A stretch of DNA of 22,194 nucleotides. Origin: Eimeria necatrix. Lineage: Eukaryota > Apicomplexa > Conoidasida > Eucoccidiorida > Eimeriidae. Location: positions 1 to 22,194 of the forward strand of contig NW_013654497.1 in the NCBI RefSeq assembly GCF_000499385.1, in the 5' to 3' direction. Under the pieces are notes generated by a model. It was not told where the DNA came from and did not search any database. It saw nothing but the letters and a program-made list of their open reading frames with translations. Shown in pieces: positions 9,093 to 21,105 of this stretch (its first letter is position 1; each line of letters opens with the position of its first letter). The position numbers were made by a program, and so were the translations under genes.

Positions 9093-12000
9093 AGCTACCG
9101 TCTGCGACAGCACCACACACTAAAACGTAGAAAATCAGAGGGTCGTCTGCAGATTCCATCGAGGTATGTTTTTCAAATCATAATTCGTCAAGCAGAAGAT
9201 GATGGCATGGTAAAGATGTTTTACGTCGCGTCGCTTAGCAGGTGGAATGCCAAATAAGGCAAACTGGAACGCGTCAGTGGAGAACCAGACGTCTTGCGAT
9301 ACCTTGGCATTCCCAAAGCAGAAATAGAGCACTAATGCGACTAATCAATCAGGAAAAAGCTCACTAGATGCTCACCTGAATAGATAGGGGGGAAGCCAGC
9401 CACAGCCTTGTTCAAAGCATGAGCTTCACAGGGCGTCGATAGATTCTCCCGATAGACGCACGTCCTGCATGCTTGCAGAGTTTCAGCTACACAATGCGCT
9501 TCCTTCCAAAGTCATAATACTTCGTTGTCAGCTTTTGCCGAGTGCATGCGCAAGCATTTATATTCCTGCACTTGAATTTCCTACGAAGAGCTTCATGGAC
9601 CATCGGCAAACCACGAGATGTGTTTCTGTGAACACATTCACTTAGTTGGTTGCTGAACAAACTTTTCCATATCAAAATCATGCTTGTTCTATGCTTGGCA
9701 AGCATCATGTTCAATAATCACTCTAAAATGGAGACGATGATAGTAATGCCGCTGGAGAAGTCAACACATCATTGTAGCGGAACCAGTTACAGCGGTGATC
9801 AACGAGTGAAGAAGCCACAAAAGTGCTATTTCCACGATCTGCTGCTTTAGGAGCCACCGCGAACTAAGGTGCACAACGTATTCAAGCGTCATTGAGGTTT
9901 CCTGCGCCTGGGTGTGATTGTTTCCTTGCGAAGTTTTGGTGACGCACATACTTCGACGTAGTTAGTAAATGGCACTACTGTATCTATCGCATTCGTTTTA
10001 TATAAAGTTGCAAGTCCAGTTTAGATGTATGCCAGAGGGAAGATGCAAGGTTACGCTATACACACCTGCTCTTGTATCGCACTACACCGCTGCTGAAACT
10101 ACAAAAGCCATGGCAAATATGAACAACACTTTTGACCTTCAAGATGATGACGTATGGAGGCGCTACCGGGGCTTCAAATAATGGCCTCGCACTTTTGGCA
10201 GCTTCTAAAGGAATGCTGCAAAACAGCATTATTCACTGCAAGGCACCAAACAGACTACTACCCGTGGTCTACATTGACGTTCCCTTACCAATCTAGAAGA
10301 AAGATAATTTATGTATAATCTTTAGCCGTTTCGCCGTCCATGCATTTACCCTGAGCATTACACACTTCCTGCGCAATTAGTAAAATAACTCAGTATGCCT
10401 TGCTTACCCGTACCTCCAACAGTGGCTACAACATTGATGTGAGAGCATTCATGTGAAGCTACGATAAATTTCTTTCAGCAACGCACTAACACCGGCTTCC
10501 AAGCACACTTCGCCAGCAGGCGTCCTTTTCAGATAACTCAAGAGTAACGGCAAATGTCAGAGTAGACTGAAAGCACCTCCCAAGCAGGCATATACAAAGT
10601 TGCATACCACCAAATGGTTCAGAAGGCTCTACTTTTGAGCGCAATTTTCCAAAGTCGCTTACCGCTAAGTGGGTCTTAAAAGCTAAGGCTCATGCATGTC
10701 GCTCACTCGCTAAAAATCAGTCAGCATATCCCACTGCAGCAATGCAAACAGCCAAAATTATCAATAACCACGCAGCTCCACAAGAAGTGATGCCATACTG
10801 TACAGAAATATATACGTGCTTAGATTCAGAAATAAGGAACTAGTGCAAATAAATATGGTACTAGCGTACATGCAAGAGACAGCTCGCTGCGGCGAACTGA
10901 CGTCATTGACACATCATGTTGTTTTAGGACTTGCATACCTAGGAACGAAGTTGCAACAGCACTGCATATTGCAAACATTGCTGTAAAGCAGTGCGTACAA
11001 ATCGTCAGCACCTCAACCAGAGCAACCATCGCGTGATTTCAAACCTACTTGCCCGCTACAGCAACCGTACCATCAATCTGTCCCCCATGAGGAAGGCGTG
11101 AGACTTTCCTGGGATTCACTACAGTTCAAACACATATAACTGTTAATAATGTTACACTTGAGTTGCCAGGCGCACACACTGAGCGTTGGTTTGGGGGTTA
11201 GCAACAGATGAGTGCGTGGAACGTGTGATTGCAGCCTAGCAGAAAATGATTCTTGAGTTCGTCCTGCTATGCCCACTGGTATGCTCACACGCAAGAAATG
11301 CAGCAGCGCAACGGCTCTGGTTTCTTCTACGAGTGCACATAAATCAACATTTCGCCTATCTTGCCCATAAACGTTTACGTCGCAAAGCACCAGGAAACAG
11401 GAATGTTGGATTGGTCGCACGGGAAAATCAATCACGCCTACGCTGTCTGCAGGGAATACTACAAGCAACGTATATCGAGTTCAGGAGAGCCTTGAAATAG
11501 ACTAAGGTCAGTGATATTCAGGCAGTCTTGACTAATGTTATCGTAGGTGCAACCCTTGCACATCAGCACTGTCAGAGAGTGGACAGCATCGCTCGATACG
11601 ATGCCAATTCTTCGCAGCTTTGCTTTTTTGAGACAGCGTGTAAGGCTCACGAACTGGAAGTCCAAACCGGTGCATGTTTCACAGGCTGCAAATTCACGAA
11701 AAATGCCACTTAGCACGGGCTTCAAGTATTTCTTTCATGTGGCGTTGTCACATAAATGATGAAGCCCATTGGGCCAGCGCCTGTATGCACTTATTTCGGT
11801 AGCTTGTTGGCAGGACGGCAGAAAGTAGTGTGCACAAAAATGTCATGATTATAGCGAAAGTCCTGACAGTGAATGAAAAGTTTCAGGACGGCATTTCAGT
11901 TCACAATGGAGCGAATGCGACGGCACAAAACTACATAGGATGCTCAAATGGAGTTGCTCGACGTTGATGTCATTATCTATTCCCATAGTCTACCATTTCT

Positions 12001-12879
12001 ACTGCCTAAATGCTGACTACAGTCGTGTATTTATATAAACGAGCAGCAATTCCGTCGGTTCTGTCAACCATTTCAGACCAGGATATCTATCAACTAACAG
12101 CGGGACGCACATCCTGCACATATTACTGTTCTGTGGTTCTGTCTTGCCAATTCGTACAACAACCCATATCAAGGAGCGAATTCGCAGCATATATATTCCC
12201 CTCAGTGTGTTCAACTGCAAAAGCGGTTGTGCAGCGCCACACATGAATTACTTTCTACATCTCTAAAGCATACATCTACAAATGATGCTTCGCAACTGCA
12301 AGACAAAAGCCACCTACAAAATCATGGTAAATAAAGTGAGCAACTGGGTTGCACAGGGAAACGGGAAATACGAAGGGCTAAAAAAGATGCATTCGCAATG
12401 CTATGTTCAAAAACTGAATTTTGAGCGGAATGCAATAACTGCGGAGCCGAAGAGTAACGTATCAGGTTCAAGATAAGCTTCTCTTTACGATTATTACACA
12501 ATAAAGTTGTACTGAAAAGGCCCTTTCATTCGTGCTCTTACATCCTAGACGGTCATTGTTACAAGCTCGTGCAGAAAGTGCCGTTGGAAAAGTTGTGGAC
12601 GTGCGCCTGCTGTAATGTGGATTTTCGGTTCACTGTTATTGCTGGAGCTTCACAAAAATTATCTGTTACGTCATCGTCGTCAAGGTTTCCAACCTTATGC
12701 GCAGCCTTTCATAGAGCTGAGTGCATAACTTTAAAAGTAGTATAAAATGCACTGGTTGAAATGGGCAACAGACAGTTTGTTGGCCTCACAGCTACATTGC
12801 ACGCAACGCCACGAATCTCGTACGGCCGCGTTTGGCGGCTTACAATGAGACTTAATGGCATGGGGAGAAAAGCAATTGT
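9093..12879. other. Gene-free stretch, no recognised content
   Basis: Almost 3.8 kb with no frame over about 131 codons and nothing recognisable. Small symmetric words occur (ATGCTTG-G-CAAGCAT at 9691-9705; AATGCTG/CAGCATT stem at 10212-10230; GTGCAA-CCC-TTGCAC near 11550), all within chance expectation. Two AATAAA-like words near 12330 and 12500 are not tied to any plausible gene end. No RNA gene or transposon remnant seen. Confidence 0.55.
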
Positions 12880-12896
12880 AAATGCGTCTGAACTGT
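12880..12896 (+). repeat. 17-base exact match to dispersed repeat copy A
   Basis: AAATGCGTCTGAACTGT here is identical to 4508-4524, which spans the TGA ending the open frame in copy A. A specific 17-base coincidence within a 22-kb window is expected about 0.01 to 0.02 times. Flanks do not align clearly, so this may be the eroded edge of a third copy or coincidence. Confidence 0.4.
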
Positions 12897-13666
12897 CTTC
12901 GTACACGCCTTGAGACATAATAACCCAGCTGTATCCCAACGAAATGATGAGATAAATAACAAACTATCAATGAACACTTTTCTGAACAGCAATTCAAGCA
13001 TGTGAATGCTGCGCTGCTCTCATCTAGGGTAAATAGATTCAGTAGCTCAGGTAGCCCACTATCTGTTTTGTTGGGCGTTTTCCAGTGCTACACAGTAGTG
13101 CACTTGCCTGCATATGTATGCATGGCGGTGTGTGTTTGCATGCTGCAATCGTGAACCTGACGCGTTTCCGCTCTGTGCTGAGTGCAGCTTCGAACTAATG
13201 CTTTCAACATAAGAGGGTTGAAACTCTGTGCGTACAAGCAGCAACATTTTGCGCCGAATGTTGGGAAACTACTTACAAAATTCCCCTTGGTATGCTGCAT
13301 GCATCAACTCCCCACAACAGCGGTTCTTTCCATAAGAAACACCATGGGAAAACGCAGGCAATCTGATTTACAGCACAACAGGCAGAGATGTTACAGTTAC
13401 ACGCCCACTTTTGATGCTGAGCATTATGTAATGAAGCCATTAGCCGCATCAATCAATGCCTGTTTCACGCATCTAAGCTCTGATTTAAGTATTTATGGCG
13501 TCCATTGTGAGTTTATGAGCCGTTCCAAAATTTCTAGAAACGGCACAAATCAAATTACTTTCTCCGGCAGGGCCTCTCATTACACTGTCTCTGATGTCAC
13601 CCAGAGGTTTCCGAACGCACTCTCTAACGGCGAACAGCCTCTAAATAATTATGTGCTCATGGAAAC
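12897..13666. other. Gene-free stretch, no recognised content
   Basis: A 206-codon plus-strand frame (13182-13802) covers much of this region. It has no recognisable domain, has irregular composition, and overlaps minus-strand frames of 60 to 70 codons. I do not call it a gene. Two GCATGC sites lie at 13138 and 13297. Confidence 0.5.
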
Positions 13667-13702
13667 ACAGCTATCATTTTTTGGAACAGCTATCATTTTT
13701 GG
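13667..13702. repeat. 19-base tandem duplication, two copies
   Basis: ACAGCTATCATTTTTTGGA (13667-13685) is followed directly by ACAGCTATCATTTTTGG (13686-13702), the second copy having one T fewer. This is typical of replication slippage at a T run. The length is not a multiple of three, so it would disturb any frame crossing it. Confidence 0.8.
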
Positions 13703-13837
13703 CATGGTATTGTTGTTACACAAAAGCTCCTTTGCAGCATGTGTTCCTAGAACGTTCGGATCAGATAACAATGCACACGGTCGCTTAAGCGTGAACAGTT
13801 AACTGTTGCACTATTCTCCTTACATGCAGCTTGTTGC

Positions 13838-13871
13838 ACAGAATTAATGAGCCTCCGCTCATTAATTTTGT
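13838..13871. repeat. 15-bp stem with 4-base loop
   Basis: ACAGAATTAATGAGC (13838-13852) pairs with GCTCATTAATTTTGT (13857-13871) around a CTCC loop. All 15 steps pair, one of them G-T (13841 with 13868). The inner 11 steps are perfect Watson-Crick. Chance expectation for such a stem in 22 kb is far below one. The outer half is AT-rich and the loop end is GC. There is no T run directly after it that would suggest a bacterial terminator, and the context is not bacterial. It could be a small folded RNA, a miniature inverted-repeat remnant or a cruciform site. Confidence 0.9.
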
Positions 13872-14620
13872 ATTGGAGCTGCTGCAGAAAAGTTGACGCA
13901 TCACTAGATGGCTAAGCATTTTAATAAGATACTGCACTCCGTAGAGAAAGACTCTTATGGCAATGACGTACTGGCAGGCATGTTGCTGCCAGCGCCTTCT
14001 CGCTGATGGTTGTTTCTGCAGCCACGCAAGTTCAAACATTCATCTTTCGAAATGAATGATAAAAACACAGGCATTATCATTGGCAATCATTAAGGGTGCG
14101 TGAACAACTTGACTCACTTGCTACGGATGAAAGCTTTTGCGAAGCCGATCAAGATTGAAGATGGTTTCGTAGCATCATGCTTTTTGGATAGCTGGCATCG
14201 ATACGCATGTGATATTTATAGTTATCTTCTTTTTCCCCCCGTTGAATATGCACGAGTAGTTGTGTGCACTTTGTCGTCCATTATTCTTATTCTCCTTATT
14301 GTCACGTAGCGCCAGTTGAGCTTTCTTCAGACCTCGAGCGTCCATCTATTGCATATTGCGCTTCCCCTGACTGTTTAGGTTCCATATGGTTAGAGGAACT
14401 TCAATCTTGTTCCCAATGTGGCAGGGTTCAACATACTGTCACCCTGCAAACGTCTACTAATTTATTTTGAGTACGCTTCCCTCAAAACAAGTGCGGAAGT
14501 CACAGCCAACAAAGCTAAACTTGCTTTTATGGACAAGTACAATTCACCACAGGTAAAAATCGCCAAAGGCATCCAGGAAGATGTCAAACATCGCCAACAT
14601 TAATATGTGGGATTTCCTAA
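13872..14620. other. Gene-free stretch, no recognised content
   Basis: No recognisable coding sequence; frames up to about 84 codons. A few 7-bp stems (13971-13992, 14037-14058, 14055-14081) are within chance. No RNA gene or element seen. Confidence 0.5.
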
Positions 14621-14650
14621 CAGCAATATTTGGTGCTTTGTATATTGCTG
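14621..14650. repeat. 9-bp perfect stem, 12-base loop
   Basis: CAGCAATAT (14621-14629) is the reverse complement of ATATTGCTG (14642-14650). About one stem of this size is expected by chance, so the call is of the structure only, not of a function. Confidence 0.5.
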
Positions 14651-14890
14651 AAGAGACTTGCTTGCTACACAGGCGATAGGTTGAAATCTCTTCAGGAGCG
14701 CTTCTTTGTCCCGCATATATCGCGGACCCAGAAATAACACGTAAACCATGAAACGCTGTGGCAAGCAGCGCCATCCACAATCACAGTGTATATTTTTTTG
14801 GTGGACGAAGTCGCGAGCTAGCTCCTTCGCAGCAGAGCTTACTCCATGTGTTTTGTGGAGCCAGCATTATGATACCAGAGGGAAGCTCAA

Positions 14891-14939
14891 TGTATGAAGC
14901 TAACGTGGCTTATACCATACATTAAGCATCGTACGATGC
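14891..14939. repeat. Bulged stem next to a 14-bp palindrome
   Basis: TGTATG plus AAGC (14891-14900) pair with GCTT (14908-14911) and CATACA (14916-14921), leaving a 7-base loop and a 4-base bulge (ATAC). Four bases later (TTAA) comes the perfect palindrome GCATCGTACGATGC (14926-14939). Each part alone is only mildly unusual (a 14-bp palindrome is expected about once); their adjacency is more so. The region upstream (14807-14866) also has a 10-base palindrome, GAGCTAGCTC. Confidence 0.55.
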
Positions 14940-15541
14940 ATGGATCCTTTTACTGTACACGTGACATTGTCTATCGCATGTTTGGCGGAGTTTAAGGGAG
15001 GTAGCTAACTTCACTCATGGCGTGAGAATGAATCAATAAGGATGTCCACGAGGACAACATTTTCTTGTGCGTGTTCATGCATTATATGGAACAGCCAACG
15101 CCTGCTACTAGTTTCCTTACAATGCAGTTCTATCCGTATCACAGGGAGCACTTCATTGAATGATATACTCCGCTTGTTCAGCGCACTAGCTGCCACCCTC
15201 CAGAGTCTATTGAGCGATTCTTGGCATAAAACGCTTCCAAACAGAATATACCGCAGGTTTAGAACTCCTTCACCCTTCAATAACACCGCTTTTTTGCCTT
15301 TAAGACAAAGTATAGAAATTCACCGTATGAGCTAATTCAGACGCGAACCATATTCCGGAAGGCTTGGAAAGCGTCTACCACGATAAGTCGCCACCCTTTT
15401 GAATACGCCAGAATTAAAAAGTATTGTGTGCTAAGCATTTTCGCAGGCTTTTTAAATTTGCAAGATACGCAGGACCTCTAGGGTCTCGACCCATGTATTC
15501 CGTACATCTTCAGTGGCCAGTCCAAAGCATTGAATTCTTAA

Positions 15542-15560
15542 GCATTGTGCTTCACAATGC
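15542..15560. repeat. 8-bp perfect stem with 3-base loop
   Basis: GCATTGTG (15542-15549), loop CTT, then CACAATGC (15553-15560). It is tight and perfect; stems this compact are expected about 0.3 times in a window of this size. No neighbouring feature explains it. Confidence 0.55.
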
Positions 15561-18267
15561 CAGATAGAGTGGCTTCCCTTCAAACCGCCGCATGCTTTGG
15601 TCTTGCGTCGTACTTCCTGAAGACCATTCAGATGTGGTCCTGGAACTGCTCACCTACAGCCAAGGCACTTCAGTCCAGTGCACCCGATTGTCCATGATAA
15701 TGAGCTTGCGTTCACGCAGACAAACAACAACTTTGCGTTTAGTTTTAGATGCCCCTTTTTTACAATTACAGCGCAATAGCCGAGTGCACGCGCTGCACTT
15801 GAAGGAACTTGCACTGAAGCAGGCATGCAATAAATCTCGATATTTTTCAACAGCTGTTTTCTGCACCAATCGAATGAAACTGGCTAAAATTTCCAATGTT
15901 CAGCAGTGCAGCTGAAAACATGTTCATTCAAAGTTCATTCGTCAAATTTACGTTCTAAGAAGTCCTGTGTTGCCAAGGAAAACGAAAGACATCCCACAAA
16001 TTAGAACACATATGCGAGCTAATTCTTTTGTTTTTTCAGGTATTCATTAAAACATCAATTTTCCTCGCATAAAAAGCACAGCAGATAAAAGGGTCAAGCA
16101 TCATGATGGTGTCCGTGAATGGCGGTGAAGATGAAATATTAATGGCTGCGTTTCATTAATTGTATTTTGCGCATGCACCAGTAAACAAAGGCGCAATACA
16201 CAAGCGGCAATCGGGTTGTACAGCGAGCAACTACATTCACTGTGCTGCAGTAAAGGACCGACTGTGCGCAGGACTTCACTTCTACATCGGCGGATTTCAC
16301 ATACATCCTTTGAAAGAAATAATAATCGTCGCATTGGCGGTGGTCACACTTACTATATTGACTCAATTTTCGAGCAGATGTTCCACATAAATGTTGCTTT
16401 TGCTCCTTCCCTAATGCTTGACGCCACCTGCGATTTGCGTAAATCGTCTGTTTAACACTTTTAGTCAAATGGGGCGCTCGGTGGTCTGCGAAACTCTGGT
16501 TGTGAGAGACAGTCTGCACGAATAGCTGTGCCTTTCTCCTACAGCAAACCGATTTAAGACCGTTGTTTAGTGCCTGCATTGCACTCAGCACTTGGTTGGG
16601 GAATGATACGCAAAGCCAGACGTTATAATGAGCATGTCCATACACTCGACATTTCCCAGCCCCAATAAACGGAGTCACTCTCACAATCTGATGGACATTT
16701 TGCTCCCGCAGAGAGCCCCTTGAAAGCACAAATTGAATTCTGCATAAGGAGTTCATTGAGTGATCCATCGACCTATGCATAAACAAAGTGTAAATAAGCA
16801 TTTCAGTGTGAGATCCATTAATTTATGAACGAAAAAAAAATAAAGAAAAATTTTAGTTCAATGCACAACTGTGGCAGATTCCAGCATTTTTCTTGCCTAT
16901 GCGTTCATTATAGCTGAGGTATTACGTGTTCATTTCAGCTGACACTGCGAAGGTATCTGGGAAATGACGGGCGGCGACTGTAGCGTCAAGCACGGACTGC
17001 GCATCGGGAGAAAATGCCGTTGGTTAAAAAAGTCTGCGAACATTTCAAAGAATTTTGGACTTTTTAAACGGAAGGCAACATCGTTCAAAACGTTTTTGGT
17101 CGTCTCGACACGGCGAAAATGGCCAGATCAACCGGTGTATGCAGTATCGAATTTACGAGGGAAGCGTGATTGCTGTTTTTCTCTATGCGCCGCACTCCCT
17201 GTCGGGTTACCTAGCCCACTCAATTCGATGATTTTATATGTTTATGCCGATTAGGCGTTGAGGGATGCATGTACATTATCAGGTACTATCGTTTGAAGTT
17301 GACGATACCCGAAATGGCTCCGCGATGCATTCATTAGACAGGAAATATAGCGTCACAACGTTTCACCTAAGAGGTGAGCTTTAAAAGAAATATATGGCAC
17401 GAGGCGTTCAGCGGAAGAGACGGCTCTGATAGGTTGCACAGGCCGCGTGCCTCGACATATTGCTTACTTTGAGAAATGGCCTGATGCAAAAGACTTGACG
17501 CACTTGCTGCACCATCAAAAGCTTGTCCAGTTGGCACTGATGCGGAATTAGGTTAGCTCGTACGCTAGTGTATGTCTGAAAACCTGTTGTGGTGCCACAG
17601 GAATCTTCAATTGTTGTAGTACTGCTGACGCACGGTACATTCCGGGGCCAATAAGGCTAGCAAGTTTTGGAAAGTGACCACAGTATGAGGCCGTTTGTTT
17701 TGCAGCAAAATTCTACGTTGTTCTGGCCGCCAAGGAAGACTAATGACACTGCTGGTAGCAAGACGAATTTCCAGCGTCGTGTTGCCTATGAACAATCAAG
17801 CCATTAAGCCTGCCTTAGAACAAGCTGACGCAATGATACCATGGTAGATGGTGTGGATGAAATCATGGCTCACACTTCATCTGACCTCCCAAAACCGATC
17901 ATGCAAGCAATTACATTCAGTGACAGCAAAAAACCCTGTTTAAGTTCTCAGCTGCAGCATCCACGAACACATACGAAATTGCAATGCAATTCTGTAAACG
18001 TAAGTAGTTTTTGCCCAGCTGGAAACTTGGCGCACCACCTGGAAGTAAAAATTAATTGACGTGACCGCATTGGACTATGCAATAACCGAAGCATTCGACT
18101 CCAGCTTGTTTCAGTTAGACGATGCTAACAGGCGTTGAATTATACAGCGCAGCTATGTGATGTTCTAAACCAGCGTCGTCATATTTGCCGTTGGCCTCTT
18201 AACCCGATGGTTGCGACCGTGTGCCAAAGCGAGAAAGAGAGTCTGAGGCTGACTTACCGAAACACAG

Positions 18268-18289
18268 GCTAGAGAGCAGCTAGAGAGCA
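18268..18289. repeat. 11-base tandem repeat, two copies
   Basis: GCTAGAGAGCA occurs twice in direct succession (18268-18278, 18279-18289), both identical. It is a small local duplication with no known function. Confidence 0.8.
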
Positions 18290-20345
18290 AATATCAATCA
18301 CACTGGTCAGAAACGATTTAAGAATGCTTTAACCGAGCAGCGCCAATCCCATGAATACTTACACAGTTTTCGACACAAGAACAAGCGCGAAAAAGCTCGA
18401 TGAAGGCAAATCTGCAAATTTATAGATGTATGCTGCTCTTTCTTCAAGAGACTGCACGTGTTGCGCACTCCCTGCCAAAAATGGTATTTCAGAGTGTATC
18501 GAGGCCGGGAGTAGGGCCGCTTGGAAGTGCTTTCAACGCCCAAGGAGTACAAGAGCCTGACGCGTAGGTCGAGACTTGTTGCCGCCACCTTCCAACTTTA
18601 CCATCAAATCGCATGTTGAAGCGGCGTGCCGAATTTCAGGATTCGATGGTGTTATTGTCCTTTTAATACGGTAACTCAAATTGTGCCTATTTGTGCTTTG
18701 CCTCGACGTATAACTTGTTTTGAAGAGCAGTAGCATCTTGTTGTCCCGGTTCGCCAAGGTTTCCTGCCGCGTCTTGCCATTTACGCAATAACGTTGACTC
18801 GGCCAAAATATTAAACTAGCATAAGCCAAAGGTGTCAGGCAGGATTTTGCACACAGCTCAACGTGCATACATTATTGAATTCACAATATGAATCCAAGCG
18901 CAGCCCTATTCAGGGTAATGTGGAGCAGGAAAATATGAAACGGGACAGGGGGGAACGAACATATAGTCACTGACGCACCAGCTGGGCGATGAGCTACGGA
19001 AAGCTGCTGATTCGGGGTCACACACCCTTTTCTCTTTTCCTAGTAGAAGTAGAAGGACTGGTCAAAATACGTATTATTTCTTAAGCTTCGACATTATCAA
19101 GAAGCATGTATACGCTTCACTATGTGAGCAGGACAAGATCATGAAGACGTTGCTGTCTCCAACGCATTGCTCCACTGCTTCCTTTCTGTATGCCATGCCA
19201 TTAACCTTCCTGAAACGGACGACCTGAAGCGTTTACAGTATTCGATGTCGAATGTGTCCATCAGCACTTCCAATTCAGTTTAAGGCGTCTGCTAAAATAA
19301 TATCCTTCAGTCTCATCTAGGCATTTGCCTTTGAAATCATATTTGACTCAAGAGCTCCAGAGACAGCCCTACTCTCGCGTTGCTCGTGCATACCTTTTTC
19401 TGCTGCTTGAATTGGGGTTTTTGCCAGTAGTTTCGACAGCATTTAACAACACTAATATGAAAATGTACCAATTGAGAGCTATGTCACGGATAAGCAGCGC
19501 TCGACAACTACTATGCTGTTTGCACCGGAAACCTATTAGCAGTACTTTCATTTAGCAAGCAATTAGCGTACTTCCTGCATAGGTTACAGTACCTGTGACT
19601 CCTTATATATTTCTTATAAAGAGCATGCATGTGATTCATCCATGGGAAGCACATCGTGAATATCTGCTGTTTGTGTATATTCCTGTTCACAGTGTTCAAG
19701 CCAAGGTTAGTGCGTGCAATGTCAAAGTTCGAATATGAACGGTTCTGCGGCTAACAGTGGAATGCTTTACTTTGCAACGCACTTGAAAAAGTCCCTCTCT
19801 GGATACAGTGGCGGCAAGAATGGATTATCCACTTACTGTGTGTTCAATTCGAATTGCATTCATTTACCACTTGCAGGAACCTGGAGGTTCATCGAGCGCA
19901 CCAACTGGAATCCCCAAAATTGTCTCCACATCGTTTTTCCTTGAAAATCAAGTCAGTTCTCGGATAAACATTGGGTTTCTAGGGCTACAAATTGGAGGCT
20001 GTCACAATCTTCGTGAGCGCCATGCAAATAGAAATTGGGCAGACATGCTCTACAATCATGTGCCGCAAGCTGACGTTTCAAGTGAACGACGAGGTCGTCC
20101 ACGTTCGAAGTGCATGTAAAAATATTGAAGCGTTTTTTTGTGACTGTGAAAGCGTACAGTCTGACGTGGCGGGAACAGCAGGACTGCATCACTGTCGTGC
20201 ATGTAGGCCAGCAAATGGGTTCAAATTTTGTGCAAAGGAAAAGCACGAGATGCTAAGAGTATCGGCGGCTTTCTTTGGAACGCTCTTCTGTTCAGCAACT
20301 GGAAGTGGGAAACTAGTAAGCGTGCGCCTAACACCACAAAATTAC

Positions 20346-20385
20346 CCGTGACTTAACGATAAGACATTATCGTGTTTTGTCACGG
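20346..20385. repeat. Two-part stem-loop, 14 bp in total
   Basis: An outer helix CCGTGAC (20346-20352) with GTCACGG (20379-20385) encloses an inner helix ACGATAA (20356-20362) with TTATCGT (20367-20373). The tip loop is GACA. The internal loop is TTA on one side and GTTTT on the other. Each 7-bp helix alone is ordinary, but two nested in register are not. The shape is that of a small structured RNA element; I do not match it to a known family. Confidence 0.75.
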
Positions 20386-21105
20386 AAAAACCACCCAATG
20401 CTGCTATCTAATAGAGCGTTTGGTTCTCAACGAAACCTAGTCATCATGATGATATAACGAATGCAGGAAACCTCAACCCAACGATAGCACACGAAAATGT
20501 CTTCATAAAATATGATAATGGCAAACTACATTGTACATGCGTATTCTTAAAAGGGCTTTTCCGTATGTAGTGTATGCTTCACGACTCAACATAGCTCGCT
20601 GCAGAGTAACAGACTCACAGCCTCATGTCATTTGAAGCTGGACTTTATCATACCTATTAGTAAATGCACCACTGCGAACCGTGGAGTCATTTGTCCAAGG
20701 CGATTTGGGTTCGCGTTATTGTTTGCCTAAAAGCAGTGCGACAAGGAGTAAACTTTTGCGTTCATCCGCGAAGTCATGACGCTGTTAACCAATAATGACT
20801 CAAACGAGGTAGGAGTAGACATTTAACGCCAATTTACGAGCAACGCGAATTCGCAACCCCGCCCGATGCATTAGCAAATGCTGTTGTGCTCGATTTTCCT
20901 AATGTCGTGCATTCATGAAAACGAGGCAACCTGACAACTCAATAATAGCGCGTTTTTGCCTGTTTTTTCCTGTTTTTCTCGCACTTTCTGCAGCACGCAG
21001 TTTCTTCGTAGATTTCAGCAGAGGAACTGGTGTCGAACTTATTACAGAGGAGCACGGGTTTTGAGGCGTTTCATCGATAAGAAGCATTGTGACACATGGG
21101 CTAGT
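20386..21105. other. Gene-free stretch, no recognised content
   Basis: No recognisable coding sequence; frames stay below 70 codons. A 12-base palindrome TCATCATGATGA lies at 20441-20452. No RNA gene or repeat beyond this. Confidence 0.5.

Larger units (their letters stand above)
14940..20345. other. Gene-free stretch of about 5.4 kb
   Basis: The longest frame is 220 codons on the minus strand (16139-16801). It is rich in Cys, His and Arg with no spacing pattern I recognise, and two plus-strand frames lie inside it. Small items: an 8-bp stem at 15542-15560, an adenine-rich run at 16830-16850, an isolated polypyrimidine-CAG (about 16025-16039) that resembles a splice acceptor but has no credible exon beside it, a 15-base symmetric word at 17977-17991 (AATTGCA-A-TGCAATT), and an 11-base tandem repeat at 18268-18289. 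Nothing identifies a gene. Confidence 0.5.

Noticed and set aside
13182..13802. Open frame of 206 codons, plus strand
   Set aside because: Composition is irregular, a slippage-type tandem duplication of 19 plus 17 bases sits inside it, and nothing in it resembles a known family. Frames of this length can occur by chance in DNA of this composition.
14100..14309. Short frame ending in a hydrophobic stretch, possible small membrane protein
   Set aside because: Hydrophobic codons follow from a local T-rich patch near 14270-14305; there is no supporting context, and the next frames overlap it.
16025..16039. Polypyrimidine tract followed by CAG, like a splice acceptor
   Set aside because: No credible exon follows and no matching donor and upstream exon could be proposed. 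Such words are common in T-rich DNA.
16139..16801. Open frame of 220 codons, minus strand
   Set aside because: Cys- and His-rich but without regular zinc-finger spacing; no domain recognised and overlapped by other frames. The longest frame in a random 22-kb stretch can approach this length.
20218..20230. GGTTCAAAT word resembling a tRNA T-arm
   Set aside because: No pairing arms, acceptor stem or anticodon loop fit around it. Other GTTCGA-like words in the window also failed.
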